From Roseovarius sp. MMSF_3350 (lineage in GTDB: Bacteria; Pseudomonadota; Alphaproteobacteria; Rhodobacterales; Rhodobacteraceae), in assembly GCF_030733425.1 (NCBI RefSeq), contig NZ_JASHIZ010000010.1:1-64000 (forward strand): DNA of 64,000 bases. The letters are read 5' to 3'. The position numbers were made by a program, and so were the translations under genes. The notes under the pieces are model-generated. The model saw only the letters and a program-made list of their open reading frames with translations. It was not told the DNA's origin and did not search any database. Shown piece after piece: positions 9,286 to 18,674 of this stretch. How positions within the stretch are numbered: position 1 is the first letter of the stretch; the number at the start of each line of letters is the position of its first letter.

Positions 9286-10454
9286 AGCGGATCAGCATTC
9301 TGGGCGCCACCGGCTCGGTCGGGCAGAACACGCTGAGCCTGGTGCGCGGCAAGCCATCCGAGTTCCGCGTCGTGGCGCTGACCGGGGGGCGCAACATCGC
9401 ACAGCTGGCCAGCGACGCCATCGCCTGCGACGCCGAGATCGCCGTGACCGCCCACGAAAGCCTGCTGGACGACCTGCGCGCCGCCTTGCGCGGTACCGAT
9501 ATCGAGGCAGCGGCCGGCGCCACGGCGCTGGAGGAGGCCGCCGCGCGCGATACCGACTGGGTGATGTCGGCCATCGTCGGCTTTGCCGGGCTGGCGCCGG
9601 GACTGGCCGCGCTGCGCACCGGCGCGACGCTGGCGCTGGCCAACAAGGAATCGCTGGTCGCCGCCGGGCAGCTTCTGATGGGCACCGCGCGGCGGGCGGG
9701 CGCGCGCATCCTGCCGGTGGACAGCGAGCATTCCGGCATTTTCCAGGCGCTGGTGGGCGAGGACGCTGCCGCCGTGAAACGCATCGTCATCACCGCCAGC
9801 GGCGGCGCCTTCCGCGACTGGCCGCTGGATCAGCTGGTATATGCCACCCCGGCCGAGGCCGCGACCCATCCCAACTGGGACATGGGCCAGCGCATCACGA
9901 TCGACAGCGCCTCGATGTTCAACAAGGCGATGGAGATGATCGAGACGCGCGAGTTCTTCGGCGTCGCGCCCGAGCAGATCGAGGTGCTGGTCCATCCCGA
10001 ATCCCTGGTGCACGCGATGGTGCATTACGTCGACGGCGCGGTGATGGCCCATATGGGCCCGCATGACATGCGCCACGCCATCGGCTATGCGCTGCACTGG
10101 CCGGAACGGCGCGACCTGCCGGTCGCCGAACTCGATCTCGCCGCCACCGGCACGCTGAGCTTCGAGGCGCCGGACCCGCAGCGCTTCCCGGCGCTGCGGC
10201 TGGCGCGTGACGTGATGGAGGCGCGCGGCCTGATGGGCGCGGTGTTCAACGGCGCCAAGGAGCGCGCTCTGGACCATTTCATCGCCGGCAGAATCGGCTT
10301 CATGCAGATGAACACGATCGTCGAAGAGGTGTTGGCGCGCCTTGCCGAGCATGACAAGATCGCCCGAAGGCCGATGACACTTGATACAACAGCCCGCGCG
10401 GACCATCTGGCAAGGATGTATGTCGACAGCGTGGCAAAAGAGCAGGACGGATAA
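9282..10454 (+). CDS. dxr: 1-deoxy-D-xylulose 5-phosphate reductoisomerase
   Basis: Dxr (IspC) converts DXP to 2-C-methyl-D-erythritol 4-phosphate with NADPH, the committed step of the MEP isoprenoid pathway. The 390-aa protein starts at GTG 9282, which overlaps the cdsA stop. The N-terminal NADPH motif is ISILGATGSVGQNT. The metal/substrate site includes LPVDSEHSGIFQ, ITASGGAFRDWP, PNWDMGQRITIDSA and LVHPESLVHAMV. The longer open frame upstream of 9282 is out-of-frame coding within cdsA and is not part of the protein. Confidence 0.97.
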   Translation: MKRISILGATGSVGQNTLSLVRGKPSEFRVVALTGGRNIAQLASDAIACDAEIAVTAHESLLDDLRAALRGTDIEAAAGATALEEAAARDTDWVMSAIVGFAGLAPGLAALRTGATLALANKESLVAAGQLLMGTARRAGARILPVDSEHSGIFQALVGEDAAAVKRIVITASGGAFRDWPLDQLVYATPAEAATHPNWDMGQRITIDSASMFNKAMEMIETREFFGVAPEQIEVLVHPESLVHAMVHYVDGAVMAHMGPHDMRHAIGYALHWPERRDLPVAELDLAATGTLSFEAPDPQRFPALRLARDVMEARGLMGAVFNGAKERALDHFIAGRIGFMQMNTIVEEVLARLAEHDKIARRPMTLDTTARADHLARMYVDSVAKEQDG

Positions 10455-10460
10455 CAGACC

Positions 10461-11822
10461 TTGGACGGAATCAGCTTTCTCCCGCAGTTCGGCGGCCTCG
10501 CCCTGACCCTTCTGGCCTTTTTCGCCGCCCTGTCGGTGATCGTGGCGATCCATGAATACGGCCATTACATCGTCGGGCGCTGGTGCGGGATCAAGGCGGA
10601 CGTCTTCTCGCTGGGCTTCGGTCCGGTGCTGTTCAGCCGCATGGACAAGCACGGCACGCGCTGGCAACTGGCGGCACTTCCCTTCGGGGGCTACGTCAAG
10701 TTCATGGGCGACGCCAACGCCGCCAGCGGCACCAGCGACGGCACGGTCGAGGAAATGCCGCCCGAAATGAAGCGCAAGACCATGCTGGGGGCGCCGCTCT
10801 GGGCGCGGACGCTGACAGTCGCGGCGGGGCCGGTTTTCAACTTCATCCTGTCGATCCTGGTCTTCGGCGCGATCTTCATGTTCCAGGGCAAGGTGACCGA
10901 ACCTTATGTCATCGAGGATCTGCGCCCGCTGCCCTTTGACGGCGTCACCCTGCAGGAGGGCGACGAATTGCTGGCGATCGAGGGGCGCGAGATCCCGACG
11001 CTGATCAACATGAACGAGGAGGACACGGAAGTCTTCCGCACCTTCATCACCGACCTGCCGCTGGAGCCATTGCTGACCTATCAGGTCCGCCGCGACGGCG
11101 AGGTGGTCGAGGCGATGGGCCCGCATCCGCAGCCGCCGCTGGTGATGCAGCTGTCGCCGCGCTCCGCGGCCTTCGAATCGGGGTTGAAGCAGGAGGACGT
11201 GATCGTCGGGCTGGACGGCGAGAGGATCTATGCCTTCAACCAGCTCAAGGACGTGGTCGAAGGCTCGGACGGCGCCACCGTGGCGTTGGACGTGTGGCGC
11301 GACGGCGACGTGATGGAATTCGACCTGACGCCGCGCCGGGTGGACGAGCCGCAGGACGAAGGCGGGTTCGAGACCAACTGGCGGATCGGCATCGTGGGCG
11401 GGCTGCCCTATGAATTGCAGACCGGGCCGCGGGGTTTCGGCGAATCCCTGTCGGGTGCGGTCAGCCAGACCTGGCGGGTGATCTCGAGCTCGATTTCCGG
11501 GCTGTATCACATGATCACCGGCGCGATCAGCAGCTGCAACATGTCCGGCCCCATCGGCATCGCCGAGGTGTCGGGCGCCATGGCCAGCCAGGGGGTGGAC
11601 AGTTTCATCTGGTTCATCGCGGTGCTGTCGACCGCGGTCGGCCTGCTGAACCTTTTCCCGATCCCGGTTCTGGATGGCGGACACCTGGTATTTTATGCCT
11701 ACGAGGCCGTCGCGGGCCGCCCGCCCAGCGACCGGGCGCTGCGGATCATGATGACCGTGGGCCTGACACTGGTGCTGGGGGTGATGCTGTTCGCGATCTT
11801 CAACGATATATTCTGCCCCTGA
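10461..11822 (+). CDS. rseP: RIP metalloprotease RseP (site-2 protease)
   Basis: RseP is an inner-membrane zinc protease that cuts anti-sigma factors and remnant signal peptides. The 453-aa protein begins with TTG at 10461, 6 bp after dxr. The zinc motif HEYGH is at residues 31-35 inside the first membrane helix. A PDZ region occupies the middle (SPRSAAFESGLKQEDVIVGLDG), and the second catalytic motif NLFPIPVLDGGHL lies near the C-terminus. The weak TTG start suggests translational coupling to dxr. Its position immediately upstream of bamA is conserved in proteobacteria. Confidence 0.95.
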   Translation: MDGISFLPQFGGLALTLLAFFAALSVIVAIHEYGHYIVGRWCGIKADVFSLGFGPVLFSRMDKHGTRWQLAALPFGGYVKFMGDANAASGTSDGTVEEMPPEMKRKTMLGAPLWARTLTVAAGPVFNFILSILVFGAIFMFQGKVTEPYVIEDLRPLPFDGVTLQEGDELLAIEGREIPTLINMNEEDTEVFRTFITDLPLEPLLTYQVRRDGEVVEAMGPHPQPPLVMQLSPRSAAFESGLKQEDVIVGLDGERIYAFNQLKDVVEGSDGATVALDVWRDGDVMEFDLTPRRVDEPQDEGGFETNWRIGIVGGLPYELQTGPRGFGESLSGAVSQTWRVISSSISGLYHMITGAISSCNMSGPIGIAEVSGAMASQGVDSFIWFIAVLSTAVGLLNLFPIPVLDGGHLVFYAYEAVAGRPPSDRALRIMMTVGLTLVLGVMLFAIFNDIFCP

Positions 11823-11828
11823 CACGCG

Positions 11829-11861
11829 GCCCGTGCCGGGCGCCCGGGCATCGGCACGGGC
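11829..11861. other. Strong hairpin just after rseP
   Basis: GCCCGTGCC at 11829-11837 pairs perfectly with GGCACGGGC at 11853-11861 across a 15-nt loop, starting 7 bp after the rseP stop. There is no T-tract, so it is not a classical intrinsic terminator. It may stabilise the upstream mRNA 3' end or reduce read-through into bamA. Confidence 0.5.
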
Positions 11862-11909
11862 AGGGGACCCGAGCGGGGCAGGCCGGGTCATTTCATGAAT
11901 TTGCCTTAA

Positions 11910-11938
11910 TTGACGCCTGAATATCGTCACATTGAAAT
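11910..11938 (+). promoter_or_regulatory. Candidate sigma-70 promoter for the 41-aa ORF and/or bamA
   Basis: TTGACG at 11910-11915 is followed, after a 17-nt spacer, by TGAAAT at 11933-11938. The -35 is nearly consensus and the -10 matches four of six positions. It lies in a locally A+T-rich stretch after rseP, about 50 bp before the small ORF. Confidence 0.4.
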
Positions 11939-11986
11939 TGGAAAATCTCAGTGAACGTCTGGATACGAAGCGAAGGCCCGACTCAC

Positions 11987-12112
11987 ATGCAACACGTTCT
12001 CAACGGATATCGCGGGATGACCCTGTTGGTGAACCTCAACTGGGATCGTATTCTGTATCTTGCGACCATCGCGGTCGCGCTTTGGGCAGGCGCGTTCGTC
12101 GGCTCTCTCTGA
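11987..12112 (+). CDS. Small membrane protein between rseP and bamA (41 aa)
   Basis: The frame reads MQHVLNGYRGMTLLVNLNWDR followed by one transmembrane helix (LYLATIAVALWAGAFVGSL) to TGA. GAAGG lies about 10 nt before the ATG. The hydrophobic helix, the aromatic and charged juxtamembrane residues and the absence of rare codons support coding. I recall short ORFs with a DR-x-LYLAT-x-ALWAGA pattern in other Rhodobacterales. Its place between two envelope-biogenesis genes suggests, but does not prove, an envelope role. Confidence 0.55.
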   Translation: MQHVLNGYRGMTLLVNLNWDRILYLATIAVALWAGAFVGSL

Positions 12113-12172
12113 GCCGTGACTCGCCCCCTGCGGCCCATAGGTCGCATCCTTCAAAAATCTCCCATACTCGTT

Positions 12173-12201
12173 TTGACAACCCACCCCGGAGGCGATAGTG
12201 C
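12173..12201 (+). promoter_or_regulatory. Candidate bamA promoter
   Basis: A perfect TTGACA lies at 12173-12178. Seventeen nucleotides later is TAGTGC (12196-12201), a poor -10, as is common in alphaproteobacteria. The bamA ATG is 35 bp downstream. A short AGTGC/GCACT hairpin overlaps the start of the presumed leader. Confidence 0.35.
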
Positions 12202-12235
12202 TTTTGGGCACTGGGACGTCTGATTGGGTTTGCCG

Positions 12236-14554
12236 ATGAAACTGTCGATCGGGTTGGGGACGAAGCGCTTTTCAGGGCTGTTTTCGACACACCGTATTCT
12301 TTCGCTGCTTTTCGCAGTCAGCCTGCTGGCCGCCGCCTTGTCCGCCGCCAGCGAGGCGCAGGCGCAAAGCTATCGTTTTACCAACGTGTCCATCGAGGGC
12401 AACCAGCGGATCGAAGGCGCTACGATCCTCAGCCAGGCGGGCATCATCCGCGGCGAGACGATCAGCGCCGGCCAGCTGAACGAAGCGGCACAGCGCATCC
12501 GCGCCAGCGGCCTCTTCGAGGACGTGCAGGTGACCCCGCAAGGCAACACGCTGGTCATCCGGGTCATCGAGTATCCGACGATCAACCGCGTCGTCTTCGA
12601 GGGCAACCGCCGCCTCAAGGACTCCGATCTTCAGGGTTTCATCGAGAGCGCGCCGCGCCAGGTGTTCAACCCCACCCGTGTCGAACGAGACGTGACCACC
12701 CTTACCGAGGCCTATGAACAGAACGGCCGCGTGTCGGCCCGCATACAGCCCAAGGTGATCCGCCGCAGCGACAACCGTATCGATCTTGTCTTCGAGATCT
12801 TCGAAGGCGGTGCGATCGAGGTGAATCGCGTCAGCTTTGTCGGCAACCGTGCCTATTCCGACCGCCGCCTGCGCCGCGTGGTGGAAAGCAAGCAGGCCGG
12901 TCTGTTGCGCGCCATCGTCGCACGCGACACGTTCAACGCCGAACGGCTGGAATTCGACAAGCAGGTGCTGCGCGATTTCTACCTGTCGAGGGGCTACGTG
13001 GATTTCCGCGTCACCGGCACCAATGCCGAACTTGCGCGCGAGCGTGACGGCTATTTCGTGACCTTCAACGTGCAGGAAGGCCAGCAATTCCGCTTTGGCC
13101 GGATCACCACCACCAGCGAGATTCCCGAGGCCGACGCCGCCATCTACCAGGATGTTCTGAAGATCCGGTCGGGCGTGGTGTATTCGCCCACGCTGGTCGA
13201 AAACTCGATCGCGCGGATGGAACGGCTGGCGATCAAGCAGGGCGTCGATTTCCTGCGGGTCGAGCCGGTCATCACCCGCAACGAGCGCGACTTGACCCTG
13301 GACGTTGAGTTTACACTGGTGCGCGGGCCACGCGTGTTCGTGGAACGCATCGACATCGAGGGCAATACCACAACGCTGGACCGCGTCATCCGCCGCCAGT
13401 TCACCCCCGTCGAGGGTGACCCGTTCAACCCGCGCCAGATCCGCGAAGCCGCCGAACGCATCCGCGCGCTGCGGTATTTCGAGGACGTGGACGTCAATGC
13501 CCGCGAAGGATCGGACCCCAGCCAGGTCGTGGTCGACGTGGATGTCGAGGAAACCACCACCGGCACGCTGTCCTTCGGCGGCAGCTACAGCTCGGACGGC
13601 GGCTTCGGTCTGACCCTGGGCTTTTCCGAGCGCAACTTCCTGGGACGAGGCCAGCGGGTGACGGCGCAGATCTCGGCCTCGGCCGACACCGCGAACTACA
13701 ACCTCGCCTTCGCCGAGCCGGCGTTTCTTGGCCGCGACGTCGAATTCGCGATCCAGACCTCGCTCCTGGAAACCGATGACAACAACAGCCTTTACGACAC
13801 GATCCAGGGCGTTTTCCAGCCCAGCCTGACCTTCCCCGTGGCCGAAAACAGCCGGCTGCAGCTTTACTATCGCGCGGGCTACCGCGAGATGGACGACTAT
13901 ACCGGTGTTTCGCCGACGCTTGCGGCCGAGACCGCGGAGGGGGGTCTGTTCAGCAGTGGCGTCGGCGCACGGGTCATCTTTGACACCCGTCGCACGGGTC
14001 TCAATCCCAATGCCGGGGTGCTGGTGGATGCGGGTCTTGAATACAACGGCCTGGGCGGCGACCAGGAATACATGAAGTATTCCATGCGTGTGGCCGGTCA
14101 GACGCTCGTGTTCAACGAAGAGATCACGCTGCGCGCATCGCTCGAGGCAGGGGCGCTGGACTTCATGGGCGGGGACCGCTCCCGCGCCGTGGACCGCTAT
14201 TCATCTCAGGTCATGCGCGGCTTTGACAGCAACGGCATGGGCCCCATTCAGAATGGCGAGCACCTGGGCGGTAACCTCTTTGCGGTGGCCAAGTTCGACG
14301 TGGAATTCCCTCTCGGCACGCCCGAGGAGTTCGGCCTCTCCGGCGGCGCCTTTTACGATGTCGGCGCGATATGGAATGTCGATACGATCGGACCGGCGCA
14401 ATCGACCGGGTTCAATCCGCGCCACGTGGTCGGCCTGTCGCTGTTCTGGGAATCGCCTTTCGGTCCGCTGCGGCTGAACTTCTCGAAGGCGCTCAAGAAA
14501 GAGCCGGGCGACATCGAGCGCGAGTTCGATATCACGGTCCGCACGGAATTCTGA
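12236..14554 (+). CDS. bamA: Outer membrane protein assembly factor BamA
   Basis: BamA is the essential core of the beta-barrel assembly machine in the outer membrane. From ATG 12236 it has 772 aa; a TTG nine to twelve bases upstream is in frame but less likely. The signal peptide ends at about residue 45 (ASEAQAQ). Five POTRA repeats follow (about 46-430, e.g. FTNVSIEGNQRIEG, NRVVFEGNRRLKDSDL, VERIDIEGNTTTLDRVI). The C-terminal barrel contains the MRGFDSNGMGP loop motif (VRGF type), and the protein ends in ...DITVRTEF with a terminal phenylalanine. ompH follows 1 bp later, as in other proteobacteria. Confidence 0.97.
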   Translation: MKLSIGLGTKRFSGLFSTHRILSLLFAVSLLAAALSAASEAQAQSYRFTNVSIEGNQRIEGATILSQAGIIRGETISAGQLNEAAQRIRASGLFEDVQVTPQGNTLVIRVIEYPTINRVVFEGNRRLKDSDLQGFIESAPRQVFNPTRVERDVTTLTEAYEQNGRVSARIQPKVIRRSDNRIDLVFEIFEGGAIEVNRVSFVGNRAYSDRRLRRVVESKQAGLLRAIVARDTFNAERLEFDKQVLRDFYLSRGYVDFRVTGTNAELARERDGYFVTFNVQEGQQFRFGRITTTSEIPEADAAIYQDVLKIRSGVVYSPTLVENSIARMERLAIKQGVDFLRVEPVITRNERDLTLDVEFTLVRGPRVFVERIDIEGNTTTLDRVIRRQFTPVEGDPFNPRQIREAAERIRALRYFEDVDVNAREGSDPSQVVVDVDVEETTTGTLSFGGSYSSDGGFGLTLGFSERNFLGRGQRVTAQISASADTANYNLAFAEPAFLGRDVEFAIQTSLLETDDNNSLYDTIQGVFQPSLTFPVAENSRLQLYYRAGYREMDDYTGVSPTLAAETAEGGLFSSGVGARVIFDTRRTGLNPNAGVLVDAGLEYNGLGGDQEYMKYSMRVAGQTLVFNEEITLRASLEAGALDFMGGDRSRAVDRYSSQVMRGFDSNGMGPIQNGEHLGGNLFAVAKFDVEFPLGTPEEFGLSGGAFYDVGAIWNVDTIGPAQSTGFNPRHVVGLSLFWESPFGPLRLNFSKALKKEPGDIEREFDITVRTEF

Positions 14555-14555
14555 C

Positions 14556-15203
14556 ATGACGCCGTTTCGGGCCCTGCTGATGTCGGTGGCCCTGCTGGCG
14601 GCCCCGGCCTGGCTCGCCGGCGGCCCCGCGCCCGCGGCGGCGCAGAGCGTCGGCGTGGTCCAAAGCGATATCCTGGTGGTGGACCCCGAACGCCTGTTCG
14701 AGGAAACCAGGCTGGGCCAGTCGATCACCGCGCAGTTGCAGGAAGAACGCGAGGCGCTGATCGCTCTCAACCGCAAGCTGGAGGCCGAGCTGGAGGCCGA
14801 GGAGCTTGCCCTGACGGAACAGCGCGACACGACCTCGCCCGAGGAGTTTCGCGCGTTGGCCGACGCCTTCGACGAGCGGGTCCAGCGGATCCGCGCCGAC
14901 AGCCAGCGCCGCGTGCGCGAGCACGAGCGCAACCGTGAACGCGCGCCCCTGGATTTCATGCGCCAGGCCGAGCCGGTGCTGGTCGAACTGATGCGCGAGG
15001 CCGGGGCGGCGGTGGTGATGGACCGCCGCACGGTGCTGCTTCAGGCCGACGTCGTGGACATCACCGGCGCCGCGGTCCAGCGCATCGACGCAACGCTTGG
15101 CCCCGACGCTTTGGAGGAGGGTGACGGGGAAAGTGTCGATGCTCCGGAAAACACCCCCGAGACCACGCCCGAGACCGCGCCGGACAACGCCCCTGCCGAA
15201 TAG
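14556..15203 (+). CDS. OmpH/Skp-family periplasmic chaperone
   Basis: Skp-like chaperones hold unfolded outer-membrane proteins in the periplasm for BamA. The 215-aa protein has a signal peptide (residues 1-30, ending APAAAQ). A helical, charge-rich middle (about 55-150, ELEAEELALTEQR and DERVQRIRADSQRR) forms the coiled-coil tentacles. The YVDPERLFEETRLG-like core is read here as VVDPERLFEETRLG. The last 25 residues are a Pro/Glu/Thr tail built on an ENTPETTPETAPDN pattern, which is unusual for Skp and presumably disordered. Confidence 0.88.
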   Translation: MTPFRALLMSVALLAAPAWLAGGPAPAAAQSVGVVQSDILVVDPERLFEETRLGQSITAQLQEEREALIALNRKLEAELEAEELALTEQRDTTSPEEFRALADAFDERVQRIRADSQRRVREHERNRERAPLDFMRQAEPVLVELMREAGAAVVMDRRTVLLQADVVDITGAAVQRIDATLGPDALEEGDGESVDAPENTPETTPETAPDNAPAE

Positions 15204-15307
15204 GCCACCGCGTGCCGCCGCGCTTGCCCCGCTGAACCCGAATTGCTAAGCGGGGACACCGGGGGCGGGCCCTGTCCACGGTCAAAGGCAGAAGGAACAC
15301 GCAACCC

Positions 15308-15772
15308 ATGACCACGTCTCTCGACAGTGCCGATATCGGCCGCATCCAACGGCTGATCCCGCATCGCTATCCGTTCCTTCTGGTCGACAAGGTCGTGGAC
15401 ATGGACGGCATCGCCTCGGCCCGCGGTATCAAGAACGTCACCATGAACGAGCCGCATTTCCAGGGGCATTTCCCGGCCAAACCGATCATGCCCGGCGTGA
15501 CCATCGTCGAGGCGATGGCCCAGACCGCCGCCGTCATGGTGGGCGCGGCGCTCGAGATGGAGGACAAGCATCTGCTGGTCTATTTCATGGCCATCGAGGG
15601 CTGCAAGTTCCGCCGCATGGTGGTGCCGGGCGACGTGCTGGAACTGAAGGTCAAGACCACGCGCGGCAAGCCCGGCGGCAAGGTCTGGCGTTTCCACGGC
15701 GAGGCGTCGGTCGCGGGAGAGCTGGCCTGCGAGGCCGACTTCACCGCGATGATGGATCTGCCCAAGGAGTAA
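15308..15772 (+). CDS. fabZ: 3-hydroxyacyl-ACP dehydratase FabZ
   Basis: FabZ dehydrates 3-hydroxyacyl-ACP in fatty acid synthesis and competes with LpxA for 3-hydroxyacyl-ACP, which explains its place next to lpxA. The protein is 154 aa with a hotdog fold. [11 protein letters not shown] lies at the N-terminus, and the active-site motif [17 protein letters not shown] contains the catalytic H54 with E68 (TIVEAMAQ). There is a roughly 100-bp gap after ompH, then 6 bp to lpxA. Confidence 0.96.
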   Translation: MTTSLDSADIGRIQRLIPHRYPFLLVDKVVDMDGIASARGIKNVTMNEPHFQGHFPAKPIMPGVTIVEAMAQTAAVMVGAALEMEDKHLLVYFMAIEGCKFRRMVVPGDVLELKVKTTRGKPGGKVWRFHGEASVAGELACEADFTAMMDLPKE

Positions 15773-15778
15773 CCCCGC

Positions 15779-16573
15779 ATGGCCGAGACCCGTATCCACC
15801 CCCATGCGGTTGTCGAGGACGGCGCCCAGATCGGCGCGGGCGTCGAGATCGGCCCGTTCTGCCATGTCGGCCCCGAGGTGCGACTGGGCGACGGTGTGGT
15901 GCTGAAATCCCACGTGGTCGTCACCGGCGACACCGCGGTGGGCGACGAGACGGTCATCTTTCCCTTTGCCTGCATCGGCGAGATCCCGCAGGATCTGAAG
16001 TTCCGCGGCGAAAAGACCAGGCTGAGTATCGGCGCCCGCAATCGCATCCGCGAGCATGTGACGATGAACTCCGGCACCGAGGGCGGCGGCGGCGTGACCC
16101 GCGTGGGCGATGACGGCCTCTTCATGGCCGGCTGTCACGTGGCCCATGACGTGCAGGTGGGGAACCGGGTGATCATCGTCAACAACGCCGCCCTTGCCGG
16201 GCATTGCGTGGTCGAGGACGACGTGATCATCGGCGGTCTTTCCGGTGTGCACCAATGGGTGCGCATCGGGCAGGGCGCGATCATCGGCGCGGTGACGATG
16301 GTGACCAACGACGTGATTCCATACGGCCTCGTACAGGCGCCGCGCGGACATCTGGACGGGTTGAACCTGGTCGGGCTCAAACGCCGTGGCGTGGCGCGCA
16401 AGGACATCACCGCGCTGCGCGCCGCGTTCCAGATGCTGGCGCAGGGCGAGGGCGCGTTCCAGGACCGCGCCCGCCGGCTGGGCGAGGAAACCGAAAGCGA
16501 TTACGTCCGCCAGATCGTGGATTTCGTGCTGGCCGAAAGCGACCGGTCGTTCCTGACGCCGGGCGCGGGCTGA
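15779..16573 (+). CDS. lpxA: UDP-N-acetylglucosamine O-acyltransferase
   Basis: LpxA transfers a 3-hydroxyacyl chain from ACP to UDP-GlcNAc, the first step of lipid A synthesis. The 264-aa cytosolic protein is a left-handed beta-helix with hexapeptide repeats through about residue 190 and a short helical C-terminus. The catalytic histidine motif is AGCHVAHD (H123), and TMNSGT and RGHLDGLNLVGLKRRG are family hallmarks. It is followed 8 bp later by lpxI. Confidence 0.97.
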   Translation: MAETRIHPHAVVEDGAQIGAGVEIGPFCHVGPEVRLGDGVVLKSHVVVTGDTAVGDETVIFPFACIGEIPQDLKFRGEKTRLSIGARNRIREHVTMNSGTEGGGGVTRVGDDGLFMAGCHVAHDVQVGNRVIIVNNAALAGHCVVEDDVIIGGLSGVHQWVRIGQGAIIGAVTMVTNDVIPYGLVQAPRGHLDGLNLVGLKRRGVARKDITALRAAFQMLAQGEGAFQDRARRLGEETESDYVRQIVDFVLAESDRSFLTPGAG

Positions 16574-16581
16574 GGCGCCCT

Positions 16582-17502
16582 GTGACGCTGGCGCTGATCG
16601 CCGGGCAGGGCGGCCTGCCACCGCAGCTGGTTCGGGTCCTGCTGGCCCGTGGCGAAGTGCCGGTTGTCTGCGAGATCGAGCAGTTCCCGTCGGATGTGAA
16701 AGGCGAGCTGCCGCGGCTTGGCTTTCGGCTGGAAACGCTGGGAACCTTCATTGCCACCGCAAAGGAGGTCGGTGTCAACCGGATCTGCATGGCCGGGGCC
16801 ATGCGCCGCCCGCCGATCGACCCGTCGCAGATCGACGCGGCCACCATGCCGCTGGTGCCCAAGGTGCAGGCGGCGCTGGCCAATTCGGGCGATGACAGCA
16901 CGCTGCGCATTTTCACCGAGATTTTCGAAGAGGCCGGCATCGAGGTTATCGGTGCCGCCGATATCGACCCCTCGCTGCTGCCGCCCGAGGGTGTGACCGG
17001 CAGTTTGCCGGACGGCGTGGAACAGGACATTGCCGTGGCCGAGGCGGCACTGGCCGAATTGGCCGCCGCCGATGCCGGTCAGGCCGTGGTGGTGCGCGGC
17101 GGCAAGGTGATCGCCCGCGAGGACGCCCGCGGCACCGATGCCATGCTGAGCGATCTTTGCCCCGAGACCCCGGACGCGGGCTTTTCCCATGACCCGTTCG
17201 AGTTGATGGGCGACATGCTCGACAGTGTCGCCGACTGGCTGAGCGGACCCGTGGCAGAGGCGCGGGCTGCTGAAGACACCAGCGATGGCGGCCTCCTCTT
17301 TAAGGCACCCAAGCCGGGGCAGGAGTTGCGCGTGGACATGCCGCTCATTGGCCTTGGCACCGTGATGCGTGCCGCCGAGGCGGGGCTGGCGGGCATCGTG
17401 ATCGAATCGGGTGGCGTGATGCTGCTCGACCCCGATGGCGTGGCCGAAGTGCTGCGCGCGCAAGGCATGTTCCTGTGGGTGCGGCCACGGGGCGGGGCAT
17501 GA
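16582..17502 (+). CDS. lpxI: UDP-2,3-diacylglucosamine diphosphatase LpxI
   Basis: LpxI hydrolyses UDP-2,3-diacylglucosamine to lipid X; in many alphaproteobacteria it replaces LpxH. From GTG 16582 the protein has 306 aa, starting TLALIAGQGGLPPQLVRVL. The N-terminal domain precedes a catalytic C-terminal DUF1009 core containing RGTDAML, LRVDMPLIGLGTV and EAGLAGIVIESGGVMLLD (shown in parts). A longer open frame begins inside lpxA but is not conserved. The ATG of lpxB overlaps the stop (ATGA). Confidence 0.94.
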   Translation: MTLALIAGQGGLPPQLVRVLLARGEVPVVCEIEQFPSDVKGELPRLGFRLETLGTFIATAKEVGVNRICMAGAMRRPPIDPSQIDAATMPLVPKVQAALANSGDDSTLRIFTEIFEEAGIEVIGAADIDPSLLPPEGVTGSLPDGVEQDIAVAEAALAELAAADAGQAVVVRGGKVIAREDARGTDAMLSDLCPETPDAGFSHDPFELMGDMLDSVADWLSGPVAEARAAEDTSDGGLLFKAPKPGQELRVDMPLIGLGTVMRAAEAGLAGIVIESGGVMLLDPDGVAEVLRAQGMFLWVRPRGGA

Positions 17503-18650
17503 AGGTCTTCGTCATCGCCGGCGAGGCATCGGGCGACCGGCTGGGGGCCGCGCTGATGGCCGGCCTCAAATCGCTGACAGACGTGGAATTCGCGGGCGTT
17601 GGCGGCGACCAGATGCAGGCCGAGGGCATGACCTCGCTCTTCCCGATGGAGGAACTCAGCGTCATGGGCCTGGTCGAGATTCTGCCCAAGTATTTCCACC
17701 TCAAGCGCCGCATCCGTGAAACCGCCCAAGCCGCGATCGAATATGCCCCCGACGTGGTGATCGGCATCGACAGCCCGGATTTCTGCCTGCGCGTGGCGAA
17801 GGCCATCAAGCAAAAGAGTGACTTGCGCATTGTCCATTACGTCGCCCCCTCGGTCTGGGCCTGGCGGCCCAAGCGGGCCGACAAGATGGCAAAGGTGATC
17901 GACCAGGTGCTGGCGCTCCTGCCGTTCGAGCCGCCCTACCTGGAGGCCGCGGGCGTGGCGTGCGATTTCGTCGGGCATCCGGTGGTGAACGACATCCCCG
18001 CCAGCGAAGCGGAAATCGCCGCTTTCCGCGCCGATCACGGCCTGGGCGACGCGCCGGTGCTGCTGGTGCTGCCGGGCTCGCGCGGCAGCGAGGTGGCGCG
18101 GCTCGGCCCGATCTTTGGCGACGCTGTCCGCCAGGTCTGTGCGAAACGGCCAGATCTGCGGCTGGTGATCCCCACCGTGACCGCGCGCGCGCAACAGGTG
18201 ACGGAGTTGGTGGCCGACTGGCCCGGCACCCCGGTGGTGGTCGCGCCCACGGGGCAGGGCGACCGCGACAAGCGGACCAAGGCGGCGGCCTTTGGCGCGG
18301 CGCAGGGGGCGCTGGCGGCCTCGGGCACTGTCTCACTGGAACTGGCGGCCGCAGACACGCCCATGGTCATCGCCTATGACGCCGCCTGGCTGACGCGCGA
18401 GATCATCCGCCGGATGCTGATCATCGACACGCTGACGCTGGTCAACTTGGTCTCCGAGACTCGCGCCATCCCCGAATTCAACGGCGAGCGGTGCCGCGCG
18501 GAGCTGATCGCGCCCGGCGTTCTGGACATGCTCGACAATCCCGGCCCGCAGCGCGACGCGATGCGCCTGACGATGGACCGGCTGGGGCGCGGCGGAGAAG
18601 ACCCCGGTCTGCGTGCCGCCCGCGCGGTGATGAAGCGGATGCCCGGCTGA
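17499..18650 (+). CDS. lpxB: Lipid-A-disaccharide synthase
   Basis: LpxB joins UDP-2,3-diacylglucosamine and lipid X to form the lipid A disaccharide. It is a GT19 glycosyltransferase that acts peripherally at the inner membrane. The 383-aa protein starts MKVFVIAGEASGDRLG, contains VIGIDSPDFCLRVAK, YVAPSVWAWRPKRA, LPFEPPYLE, FVGHPVVND and LPGSRGSEVARL, all diagnostic. Its ATG at 17499 overlaps the lpxI stop, so the two consecutive enzymes are translationally coupled. Confidence 0.97.
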   Translation: MKVFVIAGEASGDRLGAALMAGLKSLTDVEFAGVGGDQMQAEGMTSLFPMEELSVMGLVEILPKYFHLKRRIRETAQAAIEYAPDVVIGIDSPDFCLRVAKAIKQKSDLRIVHYVAPSVWAWRPKRADKMAKVIDQVLALLPFEPPYLEAAGVACDFVGHPVVNDIPASEAEIAAFRADHGLGDAPVLLVLPGSRGSEVARLGPIFGDAVRQVCAKRPDLRLVIPTVTARAQQVTELVADWPGTPVVVAPTGQGDRDKRTKAAAFGAAQGALAASGTVSLELAAADTPMVIAYDAAWLTREIIRRMLIIDTLTLVNLVSETRAIPEFNGERCRAELIAPGVLDMLDNPGPQRDAMRLTMDRLGRGGEDPGLRAARAVMKRMPG

Positions 18651-18674
18651 CGCGCCGCGCGCCTTCGTCAATCG

